From Spirochaetales bacterium (GTDB lineage: Bacteria > Spirochaetota > Spirochaetia > SZUA-6 > JAFGRV01), in assembly GCA_016928415.1 (NCBI GenBank), contig JAFGKU010000043.1:1-35254 (forward strand): DNA of 35,254 nt, written 5' to 3'. The notes beneath the pieces are model-generated. The model ran no database searches. It saw only the letters and a list, made by a program, of their open reading frames with translations, and was not told where the DNA came from. A program made the translations under genes and the position numbers. Below are positions 15,303-23,269 of the stretch, piece by piece. Every line of letters starts with the position of its first letter. Within the stretch, counting starts at the first letter, position 1.

Positions 15303-15367
15303 AAATTTAGTTTTTCATTAGTAACTATTCAGGCACCTCCAAAAACTACCTTTCTATACAAACTTCG

Positions 15368-15470
15368 AAAAACGCTACTTATAAATCGCTACTGCGATGG
15401 TTGGAATCGCTTCGCTCGCGAATTACTGGGTTCTGTGAGGGTCAACGTTTTGGTGTCCTGTGTGAGGGCG
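15368..15470. repeat. Third, diverged copy of the 75-bp repeat
   Basis: This copy shares CGTTTTGGTGTCCTGTGTG exactly with copy 1 at 14748-14766 and keeps the AATCGCTACTGCGAT hairpin. About 25 bp of extra sequence (TTGGAATCGCTTCGCTCGCG) is inserted in the middle. It lies just before the HEAT protein gene. Confidence 0.65.
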
Positions 15471-15578
15471 CAGATAACTATAAAAATATCGGGGTTTTTA
15501 GAGATGCCCGGAATAAACTGATAGTTTTTACAGGTCCCCTATTGATTAATGGACCGGAAGGAATTACGTTTTTAAAGT

Positions 15579-16787
15579 ATGAAAAGAATAGTTAGGATAA
15601 TTTTTTTAATTTTCTTCTTTTTTTACGCTCTCCTGGTTTCAGTTAATTCGGAAGAAATGAGTAATATGGCGAAAATGTATGTCAGAAGCTTTAATGCCGC
15701 CGTTTCCCTGGATACGCGCATCACGATCGTAAAAGATGCGGAAAGTCAAAAAAGGGATGACCTTGGTCCCCTTTACAAGGAAGCGATTGACTATCTGGTC
15801 AACAATTATGAGCTGATTGGCGGTGCCGGGCAAAAAATTACCACGTTAACCATTACATCACTGGATGAAATAGAACGGCTGAAGTACACAGAAGCTAATA
15901 TGCTTATCTGGAGGCTCTTCGAGATCACCACGGATATGTATATCAGTGTCCGAATTTTGGAAATTCTGCCTACCATCGGCAAGGGCGATGAGTATATCCT
16001 GAAGATGGTAAACCGATGGATCGATATACAGAATTCCCAGTTCCAGGGAGGGAAACCCGTAGACGAGCACCTTCTTACCCTGGGTCTCCTTGTCGTTAAA
16101 TCATTCGCAGACGGAAGCTCATTCCCTTATGCCTTCAAATCATCAATCCTGGGATACACCAAAATTACAACTCAAACTGCCAAAGAGACACTCTTTGCAT
16201 TGAAAACCGATTTCAAGGAACAGGCAATAAATATAATCATGAATTACACGTTTATTGAAAAGAAAAGAATTCTGGAATTTTCTCTGGAAACATCTGCATT
16301 AACTGATACCCAGAAAGGTGAAATTGCCCAATTTGCTCTCGAAGTAGCCCTAAAAGAAATCAATTCCTCAAAAGGAGATCAAAAAATCGCCAAGCAAACG
16401 CGGCTGGTAGCCGTGGATGGTATCAGCAAGCTGGAATGGGATAAAGCGGTGGATATTGTCATAGAACATCATAAAAGAACAAGGGATGAATATACCCATG
16501 GAATGTTTATAAAAAGTTCTAAAAGCGATCTGCTGGAATCCATTGCCTGTGTCGGTAACCTGAAGGCGGAAAAAGCAGCCATAGCATTAAGCAATTACCT
16601 CCATCAATTGAACGACTATACGGAAACGGTAAAGGTGGCCGATGAACAAATTGTGATGGTTTTATTGAGCAGCCTGGGTAAAATAGGGAATCCGCTGGCC
16701 TATGATGATATGAAATATGTTCAGTTTCTCAATTACACCGATATTGTGAAAAAGACATCACGAGATGCATTGAAGAACCTGAAATAA
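15579..16787 (+). CDS. Exported HEAT-repeat-like protein
   Basis: A signal peptide (KRIVRIIFLIFFFFYALLVSVNS) is followed by about 380 mostly helical residues in repeats resembling HEAT/ARM units, for example NMLIWRLFEITTD near 108 and VMVLLSSLGKIGNPLAYDDM near the C-terminus. No catalytic motif is seen. Such proteins act as protein-binding scaffolds; in the periplasm the partner is unknown. The gene is somewhat richer in A+T than its neighbours. No good ribosome binding site is visible. The dehydrogenase gene follows after 55 bp on the same strand, but a functional tie is not obvious. Confidence 0.75.
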   Translation: MKRIVRIIFLIFFFFYALLVSVNSEEMSNMAKMYVRSFNAAVSLDTRITIVKDAESQKRDDLGPLYKEAIDYLVNNYELIGGAGQKITTLTITSLDEIERLKYTEANMLIWRLFEITTDMYISVRILEILPTIGKGDEYILKMVNRWIDIQNSQFQGGKPVDEHLLTLGLLVVKSFADGSSFPYAFKSSILGYTKITTQTAKETLFALKTDFKEQAINIIMNYTFIEKKRILEFSLETSALTDTQKGEIAQFALEVALKEINSSKGDQKIAKQTRLVAVDGISKLEWDKAVDIVIEHHKRTRDEYTHGMFIKSSKSDLLESIACVGNLKAEKAAIALSNYLHQLNDYTETVKVADEQIVMVLLSSLGKIGNPLAYDDMKYVQFLNYTDIVKKTSRDALKNLK

Positions 16788-16842
16788 CAGCAACAGTAAA
16801 AAACCTTATATAAACTAGACAAGAGGCTGAGAAAGGTAATGA

Positions 16843-17892
16843 ATGGAAAACCCCAAAATCGCTTTTTTTGATGCCAAGCCGTATGATACAAGCTTTTTTG
16901 ACGAAGCAAATGAAAATTTTAATTACGATATATCCTATTTCGAATCCCGCATAAGCCGGGAAACCGTTCCACTGGCCAAAGGCTTCGATATCGTCTGCGC
17001 CTTCGTGAATGATTCCCTGTCGGGTGATGTCGTAAGGACACTGAAGGATTACGGGGTATCCCTGGTCGCCTTGAGATGCGCGGGATACAACAACGTCGAC
17101 CTCAAGGCCGCGTATAAAACCCTCCACGTCGTACGGGTGCCTTCTTATTCACCCCATGCCGTGGCGGAGCACACCGTGGCCATGATGCTCGCACTCAACA
17201 GGAAAACACACAGGGCTTATTACCGCATAAGAGACAATAATTTCAGCATCAATGGTCTTCTCGGCTTTGATATGTACGGCAAGACGGCGGGAATTATCGG
17301 TACAGGTAAAATCGGGAAAATCGTTATAAAAATATTGAACGGTTTTGACATGAATATTATCGCCTTTGACAGAAATCCCGACAAGGTTTTCGCGGACCTC
17401 ATGAACGTGAAATACCTTAACATAGAGCAGGTTTACAGGAATGCGGATATCATCTCCCTTCATTGCCCGCTCACCACGGAAACATACCACATGATAAACC
17501 AGCACAGCATTTCAATCATGAAAAAAAACGTTATGATTATCAACACGGGCCGCGGTCAATTGATTGATTCAAAAGCGCTTATAGAAGGCTTGAAAAACAA
17601 CAGGATACGTTATGCCGGGCTCGATGTTTACGAAGAGGAAAGTGAATATTTTTTTGAAGATTTCTCCGGTTCGAATATTGACGACGATGTCCTGGCCAGG
17701 CTCATGACCATCAACAACGTCCTCATTACCTCCCACCAGGCATTTTTCACGGAAGAAGCGATGAAAAACATAGCACTGACAACCTTGACCAATATAAAGG
17801 ATTATGCGGAAGGGAACAGGCTGAAAAATGAAATTTGTTACAAATGCGGTGAGGAAAATTGCAGGAAAGAAAAAGAAGGCCGTTGCTTTTGA
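16843..17892 (+). CDS. D-2-hydroxyacid dehydrogenase, D-lactate dehydrogenase type, with Cys tail
   Basis: The 349-residue protein follows the LdhA subgroup. Substrate loop RCAGYNNVD is near 85, the NAD-binding motif GTGKIGK near 152, catalytic Arg is in NTGRGQLID, Glu in YEEE and His in ITSHQAFFT. It should interconvert pyruvate and D-lactate (or a similar 2-ketoacid) with NADH, a fermentative step. The C-terminus adds a cysteine-rich tail with the pattern C-x2-C-x4-C-x7-C after the usual end, which could bind zinc or a cluster. AAAGG lies upstream of the ATG. It ends 2 bp from the convergent ACT gene, so the 3' ends face each other with no visible terminator between. Confidence 0.9.
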   Translation: MENPKIAFFDAKPYDTSFFDEANENFNYDISYFESRISRETVPLAKGFDIVCAFVNDSLSGDVVRTLKDYGVSLVALRCAGYNNVDLKAAYKTLHVVRVPSYSPHAVAEHTVAMMLALNRKTHRAYYRIRDNNFSINGLLGFDMYGKTAGIIGTGKIGKIVIKILNGFDMNIIAFDRNPDKVFADLMNVKYLNIEQVYRNADIISLHCPLTTETYHMINQHSISIMKKNVMIINTGRGQLIDSKALIEGLKNNRIRYAGLDVYEEESEYFFEDFSGSNIDDDVLARLMTINNVLITSHQAFFTEEAMKNIALTTLTNIKDYAEGNRLKNEICYKCGEENCRKEKEGRCF

Positions 17893-17894
17893 TA

Positions 17895-18326
17895 CTATAA
17901 CCCGGCAATTTCCTTTTCGGATAAAATGCGGATGCCTTTCCCGTCTTTCAATGCTTCCTGCGCTGATGGAATATCCTCAACTTCAAGGATAATGACAGCC
18001 CTGGACGTTTTATTGATTACCGTGCCATAGCAGTCTTCAACGTTTATACCGGAATCTTTAAGGACCATGAGGCAGTCATGGAGGCTGCCGACCCGGTCAG
18101 TGATTTCCACCACAAGAATCTTTCTTTTTTGAACGGTGAATTTTTCCTCTGCCAGCACATTGTATGCCTTTTCCACGTCATCGGGTAAAATTTTGATGAT
18201 GCCGAAATCACGGCTGCTGGCCACCGAAAGACCGCGTAAATTAATATTCTTCGATGAAAGAACCCTGGTGATTGATTCCAGTTTGCCGATCTTGTTTTCA
18301 ACAAAAATAGAAATATGCTCAGCCAT
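17895..18326 (-). CDS. Tandem ACT-domain protein
   Basis: The 143 residues consist of two ACT domains. The first (~3-68) starts ISIFVENKIGKLESITRVLS; the second (~71-140) has VVEITDRVGSLHDCLMVL. ACT domains bind amino acids or related ligands. The gene is 28 bp after a phenylacetate-CoA ligase gene; the paaK-ACT pair recurs in anaerobes that oxidise aromatic amino acids, where the ACT protein probably senses the pathway. GGGAGG precedes the ATG. No enzyme domain is fused. Confidence 0.9.
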   Translation of the reverse strand: MAEHISIFVENKIGKLESITRVLSSKNINLRGLSVASSRDFGIIKILPDDVEKAYNVLAEEKFTVQKRKILVVEITDRVGSLHDCLMVLKDSGINVEDCYGTVINKTSRAVIILEVEDIPSAQEALKDGKGIRILSEKEIAGL

Positions 18327-18354
18327 AAAAACCTCCCTAACCCGGCAGAATCTT

Positions 18355-19650
18355 TTACGTGTTTCTTAAATCATAAACACGGACAGCCTTGCCTTCCGTT
18401 ACAGGCAGGCTTGCGCTTTCCACCAGTTTCACCTTTGGCGTGACGGACAATTCCGCCTTCAACTCCTCGGTAACGCGTTCTTCCAGAATTTCCATATCCC
18501 TCAATGTACCCTTGAAAGCTTTATTGTCCACCTCCACTTTCAAATAGAGTTTATCCATGAATTTGTCTTTTTTTACTTCTATTACATAATTGGTGCCGAT
18601 TCCCGGTATTCCCATGAGCACCCGTTCAACCTGGATTGGGAATACATTAACCCCGTTAATGATCAGCATGTCATCGCTCCGGCCCTTGATCCTTTCAATG
18701 CGCCTGTGTGTCCTGCCGCACGGGCAGGCACCCGGCATGATACGGGTAAGGTCCCGTGTCCGGTAGCGAATGAGCGGCATGGCCTCGCGGTTCAGGGTGG
18801 TTAATACCAGTTCCCCTTCCTCGCCTTCGGGTAAGACCTTACCGGTTTCCGGGTCTATGATTTCCATGTAAAACGAATCTTCCCACAGGTGAAGACCATT
18901 CTGCTCCTCGCATTCAAAGGCAACCCCCGGTCCGCACATTTCGGAAAGGCCGTACGAATTATAGGCCTTCACATCTAAAGACTTCTCGATCTTCTTGCGC
19001 ATCGCCTCTGAATGGGGCTCTGCCCCCACATAGGCAATACGGAGATGGGGAAGGTCCCTCTTCCTGTCAAGTCCCATTTCGCGCAGAAGCGACTGCAGGC
19101 GCAATGCATAAGACGGGAGAATATGCACGACGGAAACATTGAATTCCTTCATAAACCAGATCTGGCGTTTTGAATTTCCCGGTCCTATGGGGATGGTCAA
19201 CATGCCCAGCTTTTCAGCCCCGTAATGAAACCCGAGGCCGCCTGTAAAAAGACCGTAACCCATCATATTCTGGAAAACATCGCTTTCCGTGGCGCCCGTC
19301 ATATACATACAGCGGGCAATCAGGTTTGCCCATTCATCTATGTCCTTCCTTGTATGAAAGATAACCGTGGGGTTACCCGTTGTTCCCGAAGAGGAGTGGA
19401 GACGGACAGCCTCCTTCAACTCGGTACAAAGAAAGCCGTAGGGAAAGGCGCTTCGGAGGTCTTCCTTTTCCGTAAACGGAAGGCTGTTAACATCTTCAAG
19501 AGAAGATATGCCGGTTAAGCCCTGCTCACCCAGTTTTTTATGATAAAAAGGCGATTTAATGGCCTGCTTGACGGTCTTGTCCAAAAGCGAGACCTGCAGC
19601 TCCTTCAGCTTCTCAGGAAGCAATGTTTCTATATCCCTTACCCAGAACAT
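18355..19650 (-). CDS. paaK: Phenylacetate-CoA ligase
   Basis: This adenylate-forming enzyme has 431 residues, the usual PaaK length. Motifs: SSGTTGNPTVI (phosphate loop) near 87, YGLSEMCGPG near 233, TRDLTRI and the cysteine-rich CPCGRTHRR, then IKGRSDDMLIINGVNVFPIQVE and a C-terminal domain with a terminal catalytic Lys region (EGKAVRV). It activates phenylacetate or another aryl acid to its CoA thioester. The neighbour is an ACT protein; no other paa gene or indolepyruvate oxidoreductase is in the window. AAGGAG lies nine bases before the ATG. Confidence 0.93.
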   Translation of the reverse strand: MFWVRDIETLLPEKLKELQVSLLDKTVKQAIKSPFYHKKLGEQGLTGISSLEDVNSLPFTEKEDLRSAFPYGFLCTELKEAVRLHSSSGTTGNPTVIFHTRKDIDEWANLIARCMYMTGATESDVFQNMMGYGLFTGGLGFHYGAEKLGMLTIPIGPGNSKRQIWFMKEFNVSVVHILPSYALRLQSLLREMGLDRKRDLPHLRIAYVGAEPHSEAMRKKIEKSLDVKAYNSYGLSEMCGPGVAFECEEQNGLHLWEDSFYMEIIDPETGKVLPEGEEGELVLTTLNREAMPLIRYRTRDLTRIMPGACPCGRTHRRIERIKGRSDDMLIINGVNVFPIQVERVLMGIPGIGTNYVIEVKKDKFMDKLYLKVEVDNKAFKGTLRDMEILEERVTEELKAELSVTPKVKLVESASLPVTEGKAVRVYDLRNT

Positions 19651-19790
19651 ATCCTGTCACTCCTTACAATAGAAAGAATAGCATTTTCACAGGGGACATG
19701 CAAATGAAAACCGTATATTTACGGTACGATTTTTGAAAGTAACCGTATAGACCCCGTCTACCCCGGCGCACATACGATTCAGCGGCTAAC

Positions 19791-19819
19791 TTGACATCCC
19801 CGCTTAAAGGGTGTATATT
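19791..19819 (+). promoter_or_regulatory. Sigma-70-type promoter of the Calx-beta gene pair
   Basis: TTGACA (19791-19796), 17-bp spacer, TATATT (19814-19819). Transcription should begin near 19826, which rules out a TTG at 19822 and supports the ATG at 19843 as the first gene's start. Confidence 0.8.
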
Positions 19820-19842
19820 GATTGTTGAATAAACAGGATAAA

Positions 19843-20247
19843 ATGAAAATTAAAATAGGAAAAGTCTTCATAGTTATCGTAATTTCAGCATCATTGTTTG
19901 TCTTGTCGGGATGCATTCTCACTCCTACACAATTCCTGCACCTGAGCCTGCCCTCATCGTTTTTTGAGAACGACTACACAAGCCATACGGCCACGGTTTA
20001 CATAATGTCGGCAGCCGAATATGACTTGTTGATAGATTTATCTGTCGATTCAGCGGGGCTGGGCCGTATCTATGTACCGGCTTATGTCGTGATTCCGGAG
20101 GGGAGTACTTACGTCAGTTTTGAAATTGAACCGATTGACGATGTACTGGTTAACGAGGATGTTACTGTTACCATTACCGCGAGTCATCCTGACTACGAAA
20201 GCGCTTCAGACACGGTAACGGTTCGCAATGATGATGAAATTGAGTGA
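19843..20247 (+). CDS. Lipoprotein with a single Calx-beta-like domain
   Basis: The signal peptide ends LFVLSGC, a clean lipobox with Cys at residue 24. One ~100-residue beta-sandwich follows, resembling Calx-beta (HATVYIMSAAE..., VVIPEGSTYVSFEIEPIDD, TVTITASHPDYESASDTVTV, RNDDE). Calx-beta domains of surface proteins bind calcium through acidic residues near the ends; EPIDD and RNDDE are present. AGG lies five bases upstream of the ATG. The stop overlaps the start region of a paralogous gene. Function is unknown; a small surface protein is likely. Confidence 0.75.
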   Translation: MKIKIGKVFIVIVISASLFVLSGCILTPTQFLHLSLPSSFFENDYTSHTATVYIMSAAEYDLLIDLSVDSAGLGRIYVPAYVVIPEGSTYVSFEIEPIDDVLVNEDVTVTITASHPDYESASDTVTVRNDDEIE

Positions 20248-20252
20248 GGAAA

Positions 20253-20681
20253 ATGCGAGGAATATTATTCGGATTAATATCAATATTATGCCTGCTTTCA
20301 AATACATGTGTTTTGGTGCAGGAAAACGTGTATGTCTCGGTACCTTCCTATATTATTGAAGACGATACGGAGTCTTATACCTGCGCCGTTTCAATAAGTG
20401 AACCAAAAGAGAATGACATCATTATTACACTCGATGTAACTTCCGGGGGTTACGGTCGCATCAATATGCCGGCTACGGTCACAATCACATCCGGCGAGTA
20501 TTACAAAGCATTCGATATAACCACAATCGACAATGAAATTCCCGGCGATACGGTGACGGTAACCGTATCAGCCTCGTATCCCCTGTTCGAATCGGGTTCC
20601 AAGAACATGACTATAATCGATAATGACGACGGAGCCTTCGGCACGCCGACCCCAACAGCCACGCCATCACCCACTCCGTAA
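20253..20681 (+). CDS. Exported Calx-beta-like protein with Thr-Pro tail
   Basis: This is a paralogue of the preceding gene, with the same order of strands (YTCAVSISEPKEND, ATVTITSGEYYKAFDITTIDN, TVTVTVSASYPLFESGSKNMTI, IDNDDG). The signal segment ends LLSNTC, not a classical lipobox, so secretion or a relaxed lipoprotein site are both possible. The C-terminus is a TPTPTATPSPTP tail such as links domains in surface enzymes, but here no domain follows. The ATG has GAGG close upstream; a GTG at 20244 overlapping the previous stop is the alternative start. The two genes are probably translated together. Confidence 0.7.
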   Translation: MRGILFGLISILCLLSNTCVLVQENVYVSVPSYIIEDDTESYTCAVSISEPKENDIIITLDVTSGGYGRINMPATVTITSGEYYKAFDITTIDNEIPGDTVTVTVSASYPLFESGSKNMTIIDNDDGAFGTPTPTATPSPTP

Positions 20682-20739
20682 AGACACTCACTTGATTTTT
20701 TTTCACTCCGGACGTATCCTTATTGTTAAGGATTGAAAA

Positions 20740-21456
20740 ATGAGAATATCATCCTTTCAATTGAACAATCCCCTGTTACAATACAGCCTCGACCCCGGTG
20801 AACCGGGTCTGGCCTACCCGGCCAAAGCATCCGATTCCATAGCGAGGGTTGCCACTCACGAACTGGGAAATATACGGCGATTCAAACGGGAAGCCAATGA
20901 ACAGGGTGGAATTGTAGTATCCGAGCGTATCTACCTGAATCTTGAATATGCCGGGTCTTTTTTGGCCGCGACCAGCGGGTATTCGGAAGCTCACATTATC
21001 TATCCCCACGGTAAGGACAGCGGCATTTCCGGGGAAAATTCCGATAAAAACGCCGCCCCCTCCGTTTCAACAAGACCATCAGATGAGGTAACGGCCTCGC
21101 ATACCGAAAATAACGATAATAAAATCAATGCTGATTCCAACGGTCAGGACGGGAATGAAAGCCGTGAAATCGATAAGTTAAAGGATGAAGAAAGGGATTT
21201 AGCCGCGGAATATGCAAAAATTACAGAAGAAAAAAGAGGAGCCGATGACCCTGATCAACAGAAAATTGACAGGGAAGAACAAAGGACAAAAGCGGAATTG
21301 AACCGGATAAAAGCAAGAATCAATTATCTTGAGCAGAAGGAACTGCTTTCCAAATACGCAGACCAGGTGGTATTGGCCCTGAAAATTACCGGAACCCGGT
21401 TTGGAGCCGCACCGGACAATAATAAAACAGCCCATTCCATCGATATTTTTGCATAA
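20740..21456 (+). CDS. Unknown protein with coiled coil
   Basis: I do not recognise this 238-residue protein. There is no signal peptide. The N-terminal ~85 residues contain ARVATHELGNIRRFKREANEQGG and a short beta-rich part. A low-complexity Asn/Asp/Ser linker follows (~95-140). Then comes a highly charged coiled coil of ~70 residues (EIDKLKDEERDLAAEYAKIT onward), and the C-terminus ends with a hydrophobic patch VVLALKITG. The HE dipeptide alone is not evidence of a metallopeptidase. AAGGA precedes the ATG at nine bases. It sits between the Calx-beta pair and the GH16 gene without a clear functional tie. Confidence 0.6.
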   Translation: MRISSFQLNNPLLQYSLDPGEPGLAYPAKASDSIARVATHELGNIRRFKREANEQGGIVVSERIYLNLEYAGSFLAATSGYSEAHIIYPHGKDSGISGENSDKNAAPSVSTRPSDEVTASHTENNDNKINADSNGQDGNESREIDKLKDEERDLAAEYAKITEEKRGADDPDQQKIDREEQRTKAELNRIKARINYLEQKELLSKYADQVVLALKITGTRFGAAPDNNKTAHSIDIFA

Positions 21457-21502
21457 TGTTAATATAATTCTTGAAAATTTTCCTATACAAATCAAAATTT
21501 CA

Positions 21503-21511
21503 TGTTATAAT
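21503..21511 (+). promoter_or_regulatory. Extended -10 promoter of the GH16 gene
   Basis: TGTTATAAT is a perfect extended -10 (TGnTATAAT). Transcription near 21518 gives a leader of ~210 nt before the glucanase ATG. No good -35 is needed for this class. Confidence 0.65.
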
Positions 21512-21520
21512 ATAAATAAT

Positions 21521-21633
21521 AAACGATGAATTTGTTTATGGGTTTATCAAAAGGGGGTAATTTTAAAACAAAATGTTTGCCCAAACATTCCAAAAAAGAC
21601 AGATTCTATCACATAAACCCGTTTATATCGTTT
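21521..21633 (+). promoter_or_regulatory. Structured 5' leader of the GH16 gene
   Basis: Three nested pairings: AAACGAT (21521-21527) with ATCGTTT (21627-21633), GGGTTTAT (21540-21547) with ATAAACCC (21613-21620), and an inner hairpin AATGTTT-GCCC-AAACATT (21572-21589). The structure ends 17 bases before AAGGAGG. It does not match a riboswitch I know; a role in controlling translation or stability is possible. Confidence 0.45.
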
Positions 21634-21655
21634 TAAAAGAATACTAAGGAGGTTT

Positions 21656-21736
21656 ATGTGTATTGTTCAGGATTTATTTAAGAAGATTAATTATGACACC
21701 TATATTAAAAACAACAAAGGAGAAAAACATGAGTAA
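21656..21736 (+). CDS. Possible 26-codon leader ORF overlapping the GH16 start
   Basis: AAGGAGG lies three bases before an ATG at 21656. The frame runs 26 codons (MCIVQDLFKKINYDTYIKN...) and stops at TAA 21734-21736, eight bases past the first base of the glucanase ATG at 21729. The strong RBS followed by an overlapping frame would couple translation of both. The spacer is short, and the RBS could instead serve a TTG at 21663 in the glucanase frame. Weakly supported. Confidence 0.3.
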   Translation: MCIVQDLFKKINYDTYIKNNKGEKHE

Positions 21737-23063
21737 GTTATTAAAGTGGAATTATGTAATTTTATGCATCTGTTTGATCTTTCTTGTTTCCGTAAACACT
21801 TCTGCCAGGAGACGGACAACATCAACTTCAACACCGACACCCATACCAACAGCGGCCTCCCAGACAAACACACCTGTCCCTGCCCCGACAACTCCATCCA
21901 GCGGAGGAGGTTTGGCAGTTCCAGGTACCATTCAAGCGGAAAACTATTCCAGCATGTCAGGGGTTCAGACTGAATCGACCACAGACTCAGGCGGCGGGAC
22001 CAATGTAGGCTGGATCGATGCCGGTGACTGGATGGATTACAATGTCACGGTAGCCTCTACAGGAACCTATTCAATCCAGTACAGGGTAGCGGCCTTAAGC
22101 GCAGCCGGCGGACTGAGTTTCCTTTTTGATGGAAATAACCTTGGAACAACCACAATGCCGGTAACCGGCGGATGGCAGACTTGGACAACACAAAACGGCC
22201 CCACCGTTTCACTGTCATCAGGAAACCACACTATCCGCTTAAGTGTTACAGCGGGTGGATTCAACCTCAACTGGTTCAGCATTACCAGCGGCGGATCTGT
22301 AAACACGGCCACACCGACGCCGACTTCACCCCCTGCGGCAACAAATACCCCGACGCCTGCATCAGCGGGAGGACGGACACTCGTCTGGTCGGAAGAATTC
22401 AACGGTTCCGGCAGGGTTGACACGGGCAAATGGAAATACATGATCTGGCCTCCAGGCTATGTCAATAATGAGTTGCAGGCCTATGTCGACCGGACAGACA
22501 ATATCCGCCAGGAAGGCGGCTACCTGATTATCCAGGGAAAAAATGACGGATACAACGGGTATCAATATACCTCAGGCCGCATCGAAACCAACCAGTCCTG
22601 GACATACGGCAGGATCGAGGCAAGGATCCAGTTACCGGCGTTCCAGGGCAGCTGGCCCGCATTCTGGATGCTGGGAGCGAATATAGGCAGCGTCGGCTGG
22701 CCTGCCTGCGGCGAGCTGGACATCATGGAGCATGTGAATACCAACAGCACCATCGTCGGTTCAATCCATTGGAATACGGGAAGCACATACAGCCTGTACA
22801 ATGGGAGCACTACGACGTCTGTCACCAGCTGGCACACGTATGCCGTTGAATGGGACAATCTGGGTATCCGGTGGTTTGTGGATAGTACAAATTACCTGAC
22901 GGCGAATATAACGAATAATATCAATGATACCGAGGAATTCCACAGGCCGTTCTATATCATCCTTAACCTTGCAATCGGTGGAGACTGGCCAGGCAACAGC
23001 ATCGACACGAACGGAATGAACAGCCAACCCATGCGGGTTGATTATGTGAGAGTTTACCAATAA
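21729..23063 (+). CDS. Secreted CBM6-GH16 endoglucanase (laminarinase-like)
   Basis: The start at 21729 has AGGAG seven bases upstream. A signal peptide to about residue 27 is followed by a Thr-Pro linker. A CBM6 carbohydrate-binding module comes next (~65-190; GTIQAENYSSM..., GWIDAGDWMDYNV, LNWFSI). A second Thr-Pro linker (TPTPTSPPAATNTPTP) leads to a GH16 catalytic domain (~220-444) with the active-site motif GELDIMEHV (ExDxxE; both catalytic Glu present) and WPAFWMLG. GH16 with CBM6 usually cleaves beta-1,3- or mixed-linked glucans outside the cell. A terminator follows. Expression may be controlled by the long structured leader. Confidence 0.93.
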   Translation: MSKLLKWNYVILCICLIFLVSVNTSARRRTTSTSTPTPIPTAASQTNTPVPAPTTPSSGGGLAVPGTIQAENYSSMSGVQTESTTDSGGGTNVGWIDAGDWMDYNVTVASTGTYSIQYRVAALSAAGGLSFLFDGNNLGTTTMPVTGGWQTWTTQNGPTVSLSSGNHTIRLSVTAGGFNLNWFSITSGGSVNTATPTPTSPPAATNTPTPASAGGRTLVWSEEFNGSGRVDTGKWKYMIWPPGYVNNELQAYVDRTDNIRQEGGYLIIQGKNDGYNGYQYTSGRIETNQSWTYGRIEARIQLPAFQGSWPAFWMLGANIGSVGWPACGELDIMEHVNTNSTIVGSIHWNTGSTYSLYNGSTTTSVTSWHTYAVEWDNLGIRWFVDSTNYLTANITNNINDTEEFHRPFYIILNLAIGGDWPGNSIDTNGMNSQPMRVDYVRVYQ

Positions 23064-23079
23064 ATCAGTTTTTTATACG

Positions 23080-23111
23080 CTGTCCGGGACTCTTCCCGCA
23101 CAGTTTTTTTT
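23080..23111 (+). terminator. Intrinsic terminator after the GH16 gene
   Basis: Stem CTGT-C-CGGG / CCCG-C-ACAG with one internal C-C mismatch, loop ACTCTT, and eight T directly after (23104-23111). Confidence 0.8.
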
Positions 23112-23204
23112 GCCACGCGCAGGACCCTAATCACGATAGCAATTCATAAATAGCGTTTGATAAACAAAATAAATTAAAAATTTAAAAAAAATTATAATTC
23201 CCGC

Positions 23205-23233
23205 TTGCAAATGCCGAAAAATTAATGTATATT
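23205..23233 (+). promoter_or_regulatory. Promoter of the arginine operon
   Basis: TTGCAA (23205-23210), exactly 17 bp, TATATT (23228-23233). The -10 lies inside the first ARG box, so bound ArgR would block RNA polymerase. Start of transcription is expected near 23240. Confidence 0.8.
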
Positions 23234-23260
23234 TATACATAATTATTGAATAAATATTCA
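23226..23260 (+). promoter_or_regulatory. Two ARG boxes (ArgR operator)
   Basis: TGTATATTTATACA (23226-23239) and TGAATAAATATTCA (23247-23260) are perfect palindromes; the second fits the classical core TGAATWWWWATTCA exactly. Their centres are 21 bp apart, the spacing of paired ARG boxes bound by one ArgR hexamer. They cover the -10 and the transcription start, giving feedback control by arginine. Confidence 0.88.
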
Positions 23261-23269
23261 GGAGGAATT

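Noticed and set aside
15401-15595. 64-codon frame before the HEAT protein gene
   Set aside because: It crosses the third repeat copy, has no RBS and overlaps the start of a gene with a clear signal peptide.
19822-19842. TTG start adding seven residues to the first Calx-beta lipoprotein
   Set aside because: It lies upstream of the transcription start predicted from a consensus-quality promoter; the ATG at 19843 gives a proper lipoprotein signal.
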